From Chloroflexota bacterium (lineage in GTDB: Bacteria; Chloroflexota; UBA11872; VXOZ01), in contig JAAXIC010000003.1 of assembly GCA_012270555.1 (NCBI GenBank), positions 53,679-117,678 on the forward strand: a DNA stretch of 64,000 nt, in the 5' to 3' direction. This document shows, in pieces, positions 31,990-41,519 of this stretch. Under the pieces are notes generated by a model. It searched no databases and was not told the origin of the DNA. It was given only the letters and a program-made list of their open reading frames with translations. The position numbers and the translations under genes were made by a program. The stretch's first letter is position 1; each line of letters opens with the position of its first letter.

Positions 31990-32979
31990 ATGACGATCGA
32001 GGCAATTCTGAGTTCCGGCATTCTCAATTATCTGGTCGGTTTTCTCATCGTCGCCAGCATCTACGCGCTGTTCACGCTCGGTCTCAACGTGCATTTTGGC
32101 GAGACCGGTCTGATCAACTTCGGCGTCGCCGGGTTCTTCGCCATTGGCGCGTACACGGCGGCATTGGTCACCAAGCCGCTGCCCACCGGCGAACTCGCCC
32201 GCTATACGCAGCAGGCGCTCGGCCTCGATCAGCCGTTTCTCGTGGGCGTGATTGCCGCGGCCGTCGTCTGCGGCATCGTCGCCGTGCTCATTGGGATTCC
32301 TACGTTGCGGTTGCGCGAGGACTATCTCGCCATTGCCACCATTGGCATCGCCGAGAGTATCCGGCTCGTCTTCAACAACGAACAGTGGCTCGCCAACGGT
32401 TCGCAAGGGCTGGTCGGCATCCCGCGCCCGCTCTACGACCTGGTGCCGCCCGCGTACTACAACTACATCTACCTTGGCATCGTCGTACTGATCCTCGCGT
32501 TCGTCGCGGTGCTGCTGGAGCGCATGATCCGCTCCCCGTGGGGGCGCGTGTTGCGGGCGATACGGGAAGATGAGGTGGTGGCTGCCGCTTACGGGAAGAA
32601 CGTGTTCGGTTTCAAGCTGCAAGCGCTGGTGCTCGGCGCGATGGTGATGGGTATTGGCGGCGCGCTCTACGCCCACAACGCCGGCACCATCAGCCCCGGC
32701 GTCTTCGAGCCGGTGTTCGGCACCTTCATCGTGTGGGTGATGCTGATCTTGGGCGGCAGCGGCAACACGAAGGGCGTGATCCTCGGCGCGTTTGTCTTCT
32801 GGGCGATCTGGGCCGGCACGCAGTTTGCGACGGACGCTTTGGTGCCGCCGGCCTTGAGCGCCCGCGCGCCATATTTCCGCTTTCTTCTGATAGAGACGCT
32901 GCTCGTGCTCATGCTGCTTTTCCGTCCCAAAGGCATCCTCGGCGAAGAGCGTTTCGTCTCTACGTTGCGCCCACGGTGA
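31990..32979 (+). CDS. livM: Branched-chain amino acid-type ABC transporter permease LivM
   Basis: 329 residues from the ATG at 31990 (GAGGAG upstream at 31971-31976, a long 13-base spacing); ATG at 31948 is an alternative but lies in a repeat tail. About nine hydrophobic segments, with LGLNVHFGETGLINFGVAGFFAIGAY at the start, LRLREDYLAIATIGIAESIR and VLRAIREDEVVAAAYGKNVFGFKL. Pairs with LivH. No substrate-binding LivJ/K gene follows; it would have to come from elsewhere. Confidence 0.93.
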   Translation: MTIEAILSSGILNYLVGFLIVASIYALFTLGLNVHFGETGLINFGVAGFFAIGAYTAALVTKPLPTGELARYTQQALGLDQPFLVGVIAAAVVCGIVAVLIGIPTLRLREDYLAIATIGIAESIRLVFNNEQWLANGSQGLVGIPRPLYDLVPPAYYNYIYLGIVVLILAFVAVLLERMIRSPWGRVLRAIREDEVVAAAYGKNVFGFKLQALVLGAMVMGIGGALYAHNAGTISPGVFEPVFGTFIVWVMLILGGSGNTKGVILGAFVFWAIWAGTQFATDALVPPALSARAPYFRFLLIETLLVLMLLFRPKGILGEERFVSTLRPR

Positions 32980-33029
32980 CCTGAGCTACCCCATTTCTCT
33001 AATCGCTTGGTAATGGAATCGCTGCTACC

Positions 33030-33090
33030 AATCCATTCATACTTCGACAAGGGCTTTGCGAAGCCCACTCAGCACGAACGGATTGATAGC
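33030..33090. repeat. Dispersed repeat copy (TTCGACAAGGGCTTTGCGAAGCCCACTCAG family)
   Basis: ACTTCGACAAGGGCTTTGCGAAGCCCACTCAGCACGAACGG, with a close relative at 45729-45767. The CAAGGGCTT/AAGCCC part forms a hairpin. It lies between livM and the PASTA protein gene. Confidence 0.65.
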
Positions 33091-33135
33091 AGTGCCAAGG
33101 CTTTCGCCCACTGCCTGTCTGTAGGGGAAGGCGCG

Positions 33136-34071
33136 CTACGGCGGCGTACAGCCGGAATCGCCGGAACCGCCGCGAATGATGAGTCTTACTTCGGAATTCT
33201 GCGGAATTGGAAGACCGGGCTCCGGGTTTTGGCTGGCAACGGTGCCGCACGTTCCACGGTCGGTGGTGAGTTCGATATCCACGACGCCCCGCAGCCCAAT
33301 GGCCGCAAGTTCATGCTGCGCGATAGCGAACTGCTTGTCGCGCACGTCCGGTACCTGCAGGCGATCGACACCCGCGCTGACGGTGAGGCGCACCGCGCTT
33401 CCCACTTCTATCCGGCTGCCGGCGGTCGGCTCCTGAGCTATCACCTTACCCGCGGGGATCGTGGCGCTTCCTTGCTCTATCATTTCAACGTCAACGCCGA
33501 GTGGTTGCAGCTTTTCGCGGGCACTGTCCGCCGTGGTCCCCACCACGTCGGGCATTGTGGGGTTTTCGGGCCCCTTGCTTATTCTGATCGTGACAATGAA
33601 GCCCTCATCCACCTCAGTATTTGCCGGAGGTGATTGGCTCACAACCAGACCGGGAGCCACATCCTCAGCAAAAACCTCTTCGATTTCGGCGGCAAGCCGA
33701 TATTGCTCGAGCAAGGCAACCGCCCGCTCTTCCGATAGCTGGGTGAGGTCCGGCAGGGCAACGCGCGGCGTGGGCGAAGGCTGCGCGCCTTGACCGCTCG
33801 ACGCGGTGGGCACGCTTGGCGGCGTGGTAGCCACGGGGCGGGGCGGCAGCTTTGGCTCGCTCGTAGCGGCCGGGGAGAGAAGCGGAACATCCTCCACGAG
33901 CGCCCCGAGATCCGGCATAAGGCGAAAGCCGAGCCACAGCGCAAAAATCGCGGCGAGAAATATCAGCGGAATACCCCAGCGGGAAGAGGGTTCGGGCGAC
34001 CGCCGGTGCGGCCTGTTCGTTCTGCCGGAGCCACCCGCACCAAACAAGCGCGAAATTCCTCGATTAGCCAT
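33136..34071 (-). CDS. Membrane-anchored protein with three PASTA domains
   Basis: 311 residues. Basic cytosolic N-terminus (1-30), one transmembrane helix (about 32-51), Pro/Thr/Ser linker, then three PASTA repeats at about 105-170, 172-240 and 242-305 (LPDLTQLSEERAVALLEQ, MPDVVGTTADSAREKLQ, VPDVRDKQFAIAQHEL). Each repeat carries the closing hydrophobic-rich strand. PASTA domains bind peptidoglycan fragments outside the cell. Here there is no kinase or transpeptidase domain, so it may be a stand-alone muropeptide sensor or scaffold. It lies after smc, separated by a repeat. Confidence 0.9.
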   Translation of the reverse strand: MANRGISRLFGAGGSGRTNRPHRRSPEPSSRWGIPLIFLAAIFALWLGFRLMPDLGALVEDVPLLSPAATSEPKLPPRPVATTPPSVPTASSGQGAQPSPTPRVALPDLTQLSEERAVALLEQYRLAAEIEEVFAEDVAPGLVVSQSPPANTEVDEGFIVTIRISKGPENPTMPDVVGTTADSAREKLQPLGVDVEMIEQGSATIPAGKVIAQEPTAGSRIEVGSAVRLTVSAGVDRLQVPDVRDKQFAIAQHELAAIGLRGVVDIELTTDRGTCGTVASQNPEPGLPIPQNSEVRLIIRGGSGDSGCTPP

Positions 34072-34169
34072 TGCGCCTCGCCACTACCGCAATCCTTCTT
34101 TGCATCCGCTCAAGCGGAGAACTCTGACTTTGCTGGGCGTGAACGCCAGCGCCTCTCCATGCGTCTTGC

Positions 34170-34240
34170 GACCCTTCGACAAAGCCGGTACTGAGCTTGT
34201 CGAAGTGGTCAGGACAGACAAGCTCAAGACGAACGGAAAC
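34170..34240. repeat. GAGCTTGTCGAAGTG-family repeat
   Basis: CCCTTCGACAAAGCCGGTACTGAGCTTGTCGAAGTGGTCAGGACAG; CTTCGACAA and TTGTCGAAG form a hairpin. Same family as 19545-19605. Confidence 0.7.
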
Positions 34241-34280
34241 CCTGAGCGTGTGCAGAATACTGTGCGAAAAGCAGCAGCGC

Positions 34281-37200
34281 TCATCCCGCGGGCGCGAGCA
34301 ACTCCTCGCGCAATTCCTCCAAGTGGAGCGAGAGCACCTGCGACACACCCTCTTCTGCCATGCTAACACCAAAGAGCGCATCCGCCATCTCCATAGTGCC
34401 ACGATTGTGCGTAATGACCAAGAACTGGGTGTCGCGGCCGTACTCGCGGAGCAGCTTGCAGAAGCGGCCGATGTTCGTCTCGTCCAACATGGCGTCCGCC
34501 TCGTCGAGGAGACAGAGCGGCGTGGCGCGCGCGCTGAGCAGCGCGAACAAGAGCGCCAACGCCACGAGCGCCTTTTCGCCGCCTGAGAGGAGCGAAAGCG
34601 CCTGCCGCCGCTTGCCCGGGAGCCGCACGGTGATCTCGATGCCGGTCTGGTCCGGATTCTCGGGATCAGTCAGGCTCAAGTCGGCGTCGCCGCCGTCGAA
34701 GAGCACTTTAACCATGGCGCGGAAGTCCGCGGCTACTTGCTGGAAGGTGGCGTTGAAGTCCTGCCGTATGGTGCGGCGGAGCTGCCGCTTCACCTCATCG
34801 AGGTTCTGTCCGGCAGCTTCCAGATCGGCAATCTGCTCGCGGAGAAACGTGGCGCGTGCCTCGAGTTCGGCGAATTCCTCCACCGCCAGCGGGTTGACGG
34901 GGCCGATGCGGCGCAGGCGATTGCGCAGCAACGTCACGCGGCTCTGCAATTCCGCCAAAGGTGCTTCCGCGGCCTTGGGCGCCGGCTCCGCTTCCGGTTC
35001 GTCGCTCAGCCAGCGCACGATGGTATCCTCGCGTCGTTGCTGCACGCCCGCCAGCACGTGCTCGGCGCGACCGTAGTCCACGGTGCGCGCGGTACGTTGA
35101 TTCTCCAGGTCGGCGGTCACCCGGACAAGTGCACTGTGTTGCGCGCGCAATTCCTCCAAGGCGGCGCGTTGCCGCTTTCTCTCCGTTTCGGCTGCTTCCG
35201 CATGTGCGGCGGTCTGCGCGGAAGCCTGCGCCGTTGCCGCGAGTTCCGTTTGCAGCGCGCCGAGCGCCTCGGCGCGTTCGCGGCGGGTGGCGGCGAGGGT
35301 GCTTTGCTCCCGCAAGAGCCCCTGTTGCTCGGTACGCAGTTGGGCGATGGCGCGGGTCAGATGCTCTTTCCGCTGCTGCTGGACGGCAAGCTGCGTCTGC
35401 AGAGAGCTTACCTCGGCCCGCTGGGTCTCTACTTCTTGTTGCAGGGCAGCGCAGGCGCGCTCGCGCTCGCCGATTTCCCGCGTCAGACGCTCTTTGGCGG
35501 CGACGGCCAGCGGGGCTTCACGCTCGCGGGCCGCGATGGCGTCGTCGAGTTCCTCGCGCTGCGCGCGCGCTTCTTCCTCAACCTGCTCCCACCACCCGAT
35601 TTGCCGCGCCAACTCGTCGTGTTCGTGGGTCTGCCGCTGCAAAGCGGCGTTGGCCGTCCGCGCCTCGTCGGCGCTCTGGGCATGGGCTTTGGCGGTTTCT
35701 CGTGCTTCCGCGCGCAATTGCTCCAATTGGGACCGCAACCCGGTCTCTTTCTCCGCCAATTCTTCACACCGGCGGCGCACCTTGGCCAAGCGCGCGCTGA
35801 GTTGCTTGTACTGCCGTTGCTGCTGCCCGCGCTGCACCGACCCCTGCGCAAAGCGAAAGACCCCGTTGCTATAGACTACGCCATCCACGCTTACGATGAG
35901 GGGCCATGGCTGCCGGGCAGCGAAAGTGGGGATGGCGCCAAGGTCCTTCACCACGAGTATGGCCTCTAGTAATGGTTTGAGAGCGGCGCTCTCCGGAGGC
36001 AGTGCTATCAACTCGGCAGCACACCCGATGACACCGGGATGGTCGGGAACTGTGCGTTTCGCCGCGTTCAAGAGTTCAGCCGCCAGCACAGTGGCGTTCG
36101 CGGCAGCCACGCTCACCAAGTGCTCGACGAGTTTCTCCGCGTCCCGGACGCTCTCCGTAAGATAGGCCTCGCTCGGCAAGGCGGCCTCGACAGCGGTAGC
36201 AATGTTCTCAGGGAGATCTGTCTCTGCGATTGATGGCAGCAGCGTCACGCCAACTCTAGCCGCGACCGCGGCAGGCTTTGACTCCTCGTCTGCCGCGGCT
36301 CCTTCCAGGATTGCGCGTAAGGCCTGTGTGCGGCCTTCCAGATCGGCACGTTCGCGTAACGGACGTTGCCGCTCCTTTTCTACGTGATGTACCTCGCTCT
36401 CCACCCCCGACAAAGCGGAAGCGGCTTTTTCTTGCGCGGCAAGCCGGACCGTTTCCTCGGCCTGGAGCGCATCCGCCTTCTCTTGCAACGTCGCCAGGCT
36501 CGCGGCGCGGTCGCGTTGCTGCTTGCGCACGTGCTGCAGTTGTTCCGCGGCTTCGGCAGCGCGCGTCAAGAGCGCTTCGCGCTGGCGCTTGGTGTCGTTG
36601 ATGGCGGCGGTAAGGCTGTTGAGGCGCGTGGTTACAGCGACCCCTTCCTGCCGTAGTTGTTGCAGTGTCGCCTCCGCCTCCTGGCGCGCCTCCTCTTTCT
36701 CGGTAATGCCGTTCCTTACCGTCTGCCACTCCGCCTGGAGTGCGGTGAGGGTCTCGGTTGACTCGGAGAGAGAGGCTTCCTGCTTGGGCAGGCGCGTTCT
36801 CACGGCGTCATAACGCTCCGCGAGTTCTGTTTCCCGTGACTCGGCTTCTGCAACGCTGCGAGACAGATGTGTCTGCCGCTCCTGTTGAACCGCCTGTCGC
36901 TGGGCAAGGTCGTTCAAGCGGTTGCGCAGACCGCCCACCCTCGCATCAAGGCGGTGCAAGCTCTGCACATGTTCCTGTATGACTTGCTCCAGGCGGCCGC
37001 GCTCCTGGGACCGGCTCGCGATCCGCGTTTCCAGCGTGTTGAGGGTTGCTTGGACTTGCGCTAGCTCCTGGGTTGCCGCCTGCTCCTCCGCGACAAGCTG
37101 TGCAAGCTGGGCCGCATACCAGTCATGTAACACCTGGGCGAGTTCTTGCTGAAGGTTTTCCGCTCGCTGTGCCTCTTTGGCCTGCCTTTCGAGAACGGTG

Positions 37201-37799
37201 AGCCGCGGCTCCAGTTCAAGCAGGATGTCGCGCACCCGGCTCATGTTGTCATGCACGCGTTGGAGTTTATTCTCCGCCTCATGCTCCTGCATGTAGAGCG
37301 AGCGCACGCCGGCGGCTTCCTCCAGCAAGATGCGGCGGTCCTCCGGCCGCTGTGCCAGCACCTGGTCGACCAGCCCTTGTCCGATCATCATGCCCTGACC
37401 AATACCGGCATCCGCCAGCAGTTGCTGGATGTCGCGCAGGCGCACCCGGTTGCCGTTGAGAAGATACTCGTTCTCACCGGAACGATACGCCCGCCGCGCG
37501 ATGCTGATTTCGGCGAGTTCCAGCGGGAAGGTGCCGTCCTCATTGTCGAACGTGAGCGCAACCTCGGTCATGCTGCCCCGCGCGCGCCGGGGCGTGCCCG
37601 CAAAGACGACATCTTCACTCTTGCGGCCCCGCAAGGCCAGCATGCTCTGTTCGCCGAGGGCCCAGCGGATGGCGTCCGCAAGGTTGCTCTTGCCGCTGCC
37701 ATTGGGACCGACAATCGCCGCGATGCCCTGCGGGAAGGCCAGCTTGGTCCGGGTGGGAAACGTCTTGAAGCCGTGGATTTCAAGCTGCGTGAGGTACAT
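34281..37799 (-). CDS. smc: Chromosome partition protein SMC
   Basis: About 1172 residues from the ATG at 37797-37799 (MYLTQLEIHGFKTF). A GTG at 37808 that overlaps the rnc stop is the alternative. Walker A GPNGSGKS (about 31-38) lies at the N-terminus. Two long coiled-coil arms flank a hinge near 500-650. The C-terminal ATPase half carries LLSGGEKALVALALLFALL (signature) and LCLLDEADAMLDE (Walker B). The protein compacts and separates chromosomes with ScpA/ScpB. Overlap with rnc implies co-transcription; rnc-smc pairing is widespread in bacteria. Confidence 0.97.
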   Translation of the reverse strand: MYLTQLEIHGFKTFPTRTKLAFPQGIAAIVGPNGSGKSNLADAIRWALGEQSMLALRGRKSEDVVFAGTPRRARGSMTEVALTFDNEDGTFPLELAEISIARRAYRSGENEYLLNGNRVRLRDIQQLLADAGIGQGMMIGQGLVDQVLAQRPEDRRILLEEAAGVRSLYMQEHEAENKLQRVHDNMSRVRDILLELEPRLTVLERQAKEAQRAENLQQELAQVLHDWYAAQLAQLVAEEQAATQELAQVQATLNTLETRIASRSQERGRLEQVIQEHVQSLHRLDARVGGLRNRLNDLAQRQAVQQERQTHLSRSVAEAESRETELAERYDAVRTRLPKQEASLSESTETLTALQAEWQTVRNGITEKEEARQEAEATLQQLRQEGVAVTTRLNSLTAAINDTKRQREALLTRAAEAAEQLQHVRKQQRDRAASLATLQEKADALQAEETVRLAAQEKAASALSGVESEVHHVEKERQRPLRERADLEGRTQALRAILEGAAADEESKPAAVAARVGVTLLPSIAETDLPENIATAVEAALPSEAYLTESVRDAEKLVEHLVSVAAANATVLAAELLNAAKRTVPDHPGVIGCAAELIALPPESAALKPLLEAILVVKDLGAIPTFAARQPWPLIVSVDGVVYSNGVFRFAQGSVQRGQQQRQYKQLSARLAKVRRRCEELAEKETGLRSQLEQLRAEARETAKAHAQSADEARTANAALQRQTHEHDELARQIGWWEQVEEEARAQREELDDAIAAREREAPLAVAAKERLTREIGERERACAALQQEVETQRAEVSSLQTQLAVQQQRKEHLTRAIAQLRTEQQGLLREQSTLAATRRERAEALGALQTELAATAQASAQTAAHAEAAETERKRQRAALEELRAQHSALVRVTADLENQRTARTVDYGRAEHVLAGVQQRREDTIVRWLSDEPEAEPAPKAAEAPLAELQSRVTLLRNRLRRIGPVNPLAVEEFAELEARATFLREQIADLEAAGQNLDEVKRQLRRTIRQDFNATFQQVAADFRAMVKVLFDGGDADLSLTDPENPDQTGIEITVRLPGKRRQALSLLSGGEKALVALALLFALLSARATPLCLLDEADAMLDETNIGRFCKLLREYGRDTQFLVITHNRGTMEMADALFGVSMAEEGVSQVLSLHLEELREELLAPAG

Positions 37800-37804
37800 A
37801 CCGG

Positions 37805-38560
37805 TCACTTAGGTGATATAGAAAATGCGGGCAGGGGGTCTTCCGTTTCGATCTGCTCCAGCGCCCGTGCCGCCGCGGCTTGCTCCGCTTTTTGCGTGCT
37901 GGAGCCTTCGCCGGTGGCGAGAAGGGTCTTCTCCTGGTAAACGCCGACGATGAAGTGCCGCGCGTGGTCGGCGCCGCTGGCTTCCAGGACGCGATACGTC
38001 GGCGTGATGTTACTTTGCGCCTGCAAGTACTCCTGCAACTCCGTTTTGGCATTGCGGTCGCCGGCCGTGCGCAAGATGTGCGCAACCGCTCTTTCAATTT
38101 GCGGTACCAGGAAGGTCTTCACGTGATTGAATGACGTTTCCAGGAAGAGTGCGCCGATCACGGCTTCGAAGCAGCTTGACAAGTTCGAATCACGCTCGCG
38201 GCCCTGCGTGGCTTCTTCCCCTTTGCCGAGACGGAGGAGCGCTCCCAGGCCCGCGGCTTGGGCAAACTGGCAGAGTTGCTCCTTGCGCACGAGCGCGGCG
38301 CGCAAGCGCGACAGCTCACCTTCGGTCTTCTCAGGGTATTGCCTATACAGGAAGTTCGCGGTGATTGCGCCAATGACGGCGTCCCCAAGAAACTCGAGCC
38401 GTTCGTTGCTGTCGAGATTGGAGAGACCGTGCTCGTGGGCGTATGAGCGGTGCGTGAGGGCTTGCATGAGCAGCGGCGAATTCGATTCGGGGAAACCGAG
38501 AGTCTGCCGGAGCTTTTCAAGGTCATGCTCAACGCGGTTAGCCGACACGGTGCGATCCAA
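37805..38560 (-). CDS. rnc: Ribonuclease III
   Basis: 251 residues. RNase III signature NERLEFLGDAV (52-62) with catalytic Glu/Asp residues, a second acidic site near SCFEAVIGALFLE (Glu), and a C-terminal double-stranded RNA-binding domain (about 178-247, AKTELQEYLQAQSNITPTYRVLEASG then KAEQAAAARALEQ). It cuts structured RNAs including rRNA precursors. The start appears to be TTG (38558-38560); GTG four codons in is also possible. The stop overlaps the smc start. Confidence 0.97.
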   Translation of the reverse strand: MDRTVSANRVEHDLEKLRQTLGFPESNSPLLMQALTHRSYAHEHGLSNLDSNERLEFLGDAVIGAITANFLYRQYPEKTEGELSRLRAALVRKEQLCQFAQAAGLGALLRLGKGEEATQGRERDSNLSSCFEAVIGALFLETSFNHVKTFLVPQIERAVAHILRTAGDRNAKTELQEYLQAQSNITPTYRVLEASGADHARHFIVGVYQEKTLLATGEGSSTQKAEQAAAARALEQIETEDPLPAFSISPK

Positions 38561-38948
38561 TCATGCGTATGTGACCGCTACTGCTCGTGCAAAATTATCG
38601 CGGGAGCCGGTAGCGCCGTTACATCTTCGGTAGCGCAGGTTTGTAACCCCGTATCGAGTACGGGGCAGGCTCTGCGTCCGCCTGTCGACACGTTATTCCT
38701 GTGATTGAATGCTTCGCTTCACTGCCGCAACGCTGAAGTTCCCCTCACCCCGGCCCTCTCCCCAAGGAGAGGGAGCAGTGCACGCCCAATGAGCGTCTCG
38801 CCCTGATCTTCGTGCGACATCATTGGGGACAGGCTCCGGCGCTACGCGTATCTGTGTTCTCGAAACCTGATCGTTGCAATCTCCGGTGAAAACACCAAGA
38901 TGACGCAACGATAATGCAGGCACACCAGGTGTCTCATTTGCCGATCCG
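38561..38948. repeat. Gap before rnc with composite repeats
   Basis: GGTAGCGCAGGTTTGTAACCCCGTATCGAGTACGGGGCAGGCTCTGCG at 38630-38678 is nearly the same as at 10080-10130. A CCCTCACCCCGGCCCTCTCC/GGAGAGGG unit is at 38741-38774, and a partial GGGGACAGGCTCCGGCGCTACGC near 38825-38848. No gene. Confidence 0.75.
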
Positions 38949-39719
38949 TCAAATCAGAGAGCGGGACTGGCACCCGTCAACGGGAATACACGCGCCGTTC
39001 ACCCAACTCGCGCGGGGCGAGGCGAGAAACGCGACCACGTCCGCCACCTCTTCCACTGTGCCGAACCGGCCGCCGGGAATCTCACGGGCGATAAAGTCAG
39101 CCATGCCGTCCGGGTCTTCGCGCACGCGGCGGTCCCAACTCCCGCCGGGGAAACGGATCGAGCCCGGCGCGACACTATTCACGCGGATGTTTTGGGGCGC
39201 AAGTTCGCGGGCAAGACTGGAAGCAAGGCCGATGGCGGCGGCTTTCGTACTCACGTAAACGGGAGAGCCGCCCGTTTCGCGGCCCCAGATGGAGGAGATG
39301 AACACAACAGACCCGCCGCCCGCCGCCGCAAGATGCGGAACGGCGGCGCGGGTCAGGCGGACGCCGGAGAGCAGGTTGGCAGCAATGACCTCATCCCACT
39401 CCTGGTCGCTTTGCTCTGGAAACGGCGTGCGGTTGTTGCCGCCGACGTTGTTTACCAGAACGTTGAGTTGACCGTAGGCCGCCACCGCCGCGTCGACAAT
39501 GTGGGCCGCTGCTGCCGGTTCCGTGACGTCTGCTACAATCGTACAGACCTCCGCGCCACTTTCACGGAGCGCAGCCGCGGCTTCATCAAGAGCCGCCTCG
39601 CCGCGGGCGCAGATGACAAGCTTGCACCCTTCGCGGGCCAGTGCGCTAGCAATGCCTTTGCCTATGCCGCGACTGGCACCGGTAACGAGAGCGACGTGGC
39701 CGGCAAGTGCGAGATCCAT
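38949..39719 (-). CDS. Short-chain dehydrogenase/reductase (SDR)
   Basis: 256 residues, classical SDR: TGASRGIGKG (nucleotide-binding), NNVGG (structural motif near 90), catalytic Ser in VFISSIWGR and Tyr-x-x-x-Lys in YVSTKAA. It may be a 3-oxoacyl-ACP reductase because acpP lies just upstream (15-base gap) in the same direction. But the sequence is not clearly FabG-like, and a sugar or alcohol substrate is equally possible. The C-terminus GACIPVDG is typical. Confidence 0.88.
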   Translation of the reverse strand: MDLALAGHVALVTGASRGIGKGIASALAREGCKLVICARGEAALDEAAAALRESGAEVCTIVADVTEPAAAAHIVDAAVAAYGQLNVLVNNVGGNNRTPFPEQSDQEWDEVIAANLLSGVRLTRAAVPHLAAAGGGSVVFISSIWGRETGGSPVYVSTKAAAIGLASSLARELAPQNIRVNSVAPGSIRFPGGSWDRRVREDPDGMADFIAREIPGGRFGTVEEVADVVAFLASPRASWVNGACIPVDGCQSRSLI

Positions 39720-39735
39720 CTATGGCTTTAGACGA

Positions 39736-39975
39736 TTAGCTGGATGTCTGCTGATCGATGTAGGCCACCGCATCCTTGATACTGCGGATCTCCTGGGCCT
39801 CTTCATCCGAAATCTGGATGCCGTATTCGTCTTCCAGCGCCATGATGAGTTCGACGAGGTCGAGGGAATCCGCTTCCAGGTCTTCCTGGAAGCGCGTCTC
39901 TTCCGAAATCTCGCCGGCCTCCGCGCCGAGTTTGTCTGCTACTACCGCCTTTACCTGCTCCAGCGTATCGCTCAT
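39736..39975 (-). CDS. acpP: Acyl carrier protein
   Basis: 79 residues, acidic four-helix bundle. Asp36-Ser37-Leu38 carries the phosphopantetheine on Ser37, in LEADSLDLVELIMALEDEYGIQISDEEAQ. It shuttles acyl chains in fatty acid synthesis. GAGGAGC lies upstream of the ATG. It belongs to the leftward fabF-accB-bioY-acpP-rnc-smc stretch, though long gaps on both sides of bioY break it into separate transcripts. Confidence 0.97.
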   Translation of the reverse strand: MSDTLEQVKAVVADKLGAEAGEISEETRFQEDLEADSLDLVELIMALEDEYGIQISDEEAQEIRSIKDAVAYIDQQTSS

Positions 39976-40472
39976 TATTTGCTCCTCTACGCTTTGCGAA
40001 ACGATACTACAAAAGAAAAACGACTAAGGTGCATCACTGCCAAGAATGGGATAACTAGGGAGGGGATGGTTTCTCTTCAACACCTCGTCCCTAAGAGACC
40101 GAGGGTAATCAAAAGCGGTTCCGATAGTCGGTCACGCGGTGCCGACGAGAAAGACACTGCACTAGGGGAAACCAGTCGCACGTCCTGTTGGCTTGCTTCC
40201 TGAGACTCACTCCGAGACGGCACAGGCACCGCTGATTAACGCGCCGGGGAAATGCTATCGCGCGTGGATAGAGTCCCCAGCGAATACCGAGACACGCTGC
40301 CGTCGCCCCGCGGCACGAACGCTCTGTGTTCTTTCGCTTCTATCAAGTATATAACCTTTGCCCTGCATTATGAAAGTGTGAAAGCCCGCAGTTGCTTATT
40401 GGGCGGGCAATTTGACCTCACGGCCCGCCGTTTGACCGGCATTCACGCGATCGATGATCGTTTACCCAAACT
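39976..40472. other. Gene-free stretch upstream of acpP
   Basis: About 497 bases. It should hold the acpP promoter. I found no gene, strong promoter or repeat copy in it. Confidence 0.45.
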
Positions 40473-41171
40473 CTAACCCTCAGCAGAGTCGTCAGTATCG
40501 ACGTCCGGCCGAATCTTCTTAACAAGCGCCCATGCGGCAGGCAGAGTCAGAGTGGCAGCGTATAGTTTCATCAGGTCGCCAACGATGAAGGGGTAGAGTC
40601 CCCACTCCAGTGTCTTCGCCCAATCTCCGCCGGCGGCGTCTATGTTGAGCCAGATCAGTCCAGGCACGTACAGGATGGCGTTGGCGGCCAGCATCGAGAG
40701 TAGTCCGAGATACTTTCGGTCCCACGACTTTTCCGCGAACCACCCCACTACCCAAGCAGCAAGTATGAAGCCAACGATATATCCTCCGCTCGCAAGCGCC
40801 CATGGGAAGCCTGAGCTTCCCAGCCACGGGAAGAGAACGTGCGCTCCCCACGTGCCATCCATACCGAGTGCGCTTTGGCTTGGCGCGAACACCGGAATGG
40901 CTATCATACCCATGACCATGTATATGAGCAGTGAGCCGGCCCCTCGCCATGCTCCGAGCGCACCTCCCGCGACCAGCACAGCGAAGGTCTGGCCCGTAAT
41001 GGGGACAGGCGTCCAGGGAAGCCTTATCGCAAACTGGGCGAACAACGTAACGAACCACGCGAACCCAAACATAAGCGCAAAGTCCACGACGGCCCTGTTG
41101 ACCTGCGTCTGTACCCAATGACTGGGGACAATGACATCTGCGAGAACGGTTGGGCGAGATGCAATAGCCAT
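40473..41171 (-). CDS. bioY: BioY-family biotin transporter substrate-binding (S) component
   Basis: 232 residues, six hydrophobic segments. BioY family marks: ALMFGFAWFVTLFAQFAIRLPWTPVPITGQTFAVLVAGGALG, SLLIYMVMG, ASGGYIVGFILAAWVVGW and a late GLYPFIVGDLMKL. It captures biotin as part of an ECF transporter or alone. It lies downstream of accB, the biotin carboxyl carrier, so supply of the cofactor and the carrier are neighbours. An unusual 348-base leader with hairpins precedes it. AAGGAGAC lies 8 bases before the ATG. Confidence 0.95.
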   Translation of the reverse strand: MAIASRPTVLADVIVPSHWVQTQVNRAVVDFALMFGFAWFVTLFAQFAIRLPWTPVPITGQTFAVLVAGGALGAWRGAGSLLIYMVMGMIAIPVFAPSQSALGMDGTWGAHVLFPWLGSSGFPWALASGGYIVGFILAAWVVGWFAEKSWDRKYLGLLSMLAANAILYVPGLIWLNIDAAGGDWAKTLEWGLYPFIVGDLMKLYAATLTLPAAWALVKKIRPDVDTDDSAEG

Positions 41172-41199
41172 AGAAATGTCTCCTTACAGCGTCTGTGCG

Positions 41200-41480
41200 A
41201 GTTCGTCGGAATTGTATTTACGCTATCAAAAACCATCAAGTGCCCCGCAAACCCAAATCCACCGCCTAAACGGAACTTAGGGTCTATTCCGTAGCTAGTC
41301 AGCCTTGAAGACGGAGTCTTTGCTTTCACCTGCCGGGTGAAAGGACGAGGAGTCGAAAATGACCAGTTCAGCGATGAAACTCAACCGCATCACCAATTAG
41401 GCAGTGGACTTAGGTCTCGTGCCGTCATTCACCTCTCTCCTTTGCTGTACAACTACCTCGATTTAAGAACGAGCTATTAC
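41200..41480 (-). promoter_or_regulatory. Structured leader candidate upstream of bioY
   Basis: In the accB-bioY gap, a perfect 8-bp stem with five-base loop (CTTTCACC/GGTGAAAG at 41323-41343) and, next to it, TCCGT/ACGGA (41288-41292 and 41311-41315) around an 18-base loop. The region on the minus strand includes GCAAAG beside the first stem. I do not recognise the aptamer class; it could be a cis-regulatory RNA or a terminator remnant of the upstream genes. No BirA operator was seen. Confidence 0.35.
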
Positions 41481-41519
41481 CTAAGCGCTTTCCACCATGT
41501 CGCTCGATCCTTGATTTCT

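Noticed and set aside
41281..41360. c-di-GMP (GEMM), guanidine or ydaO riboswitch in the bioY leader
   Set aside because: Only a GCAAAG word and simple stems match; the conserved blocks of each class are not all present.
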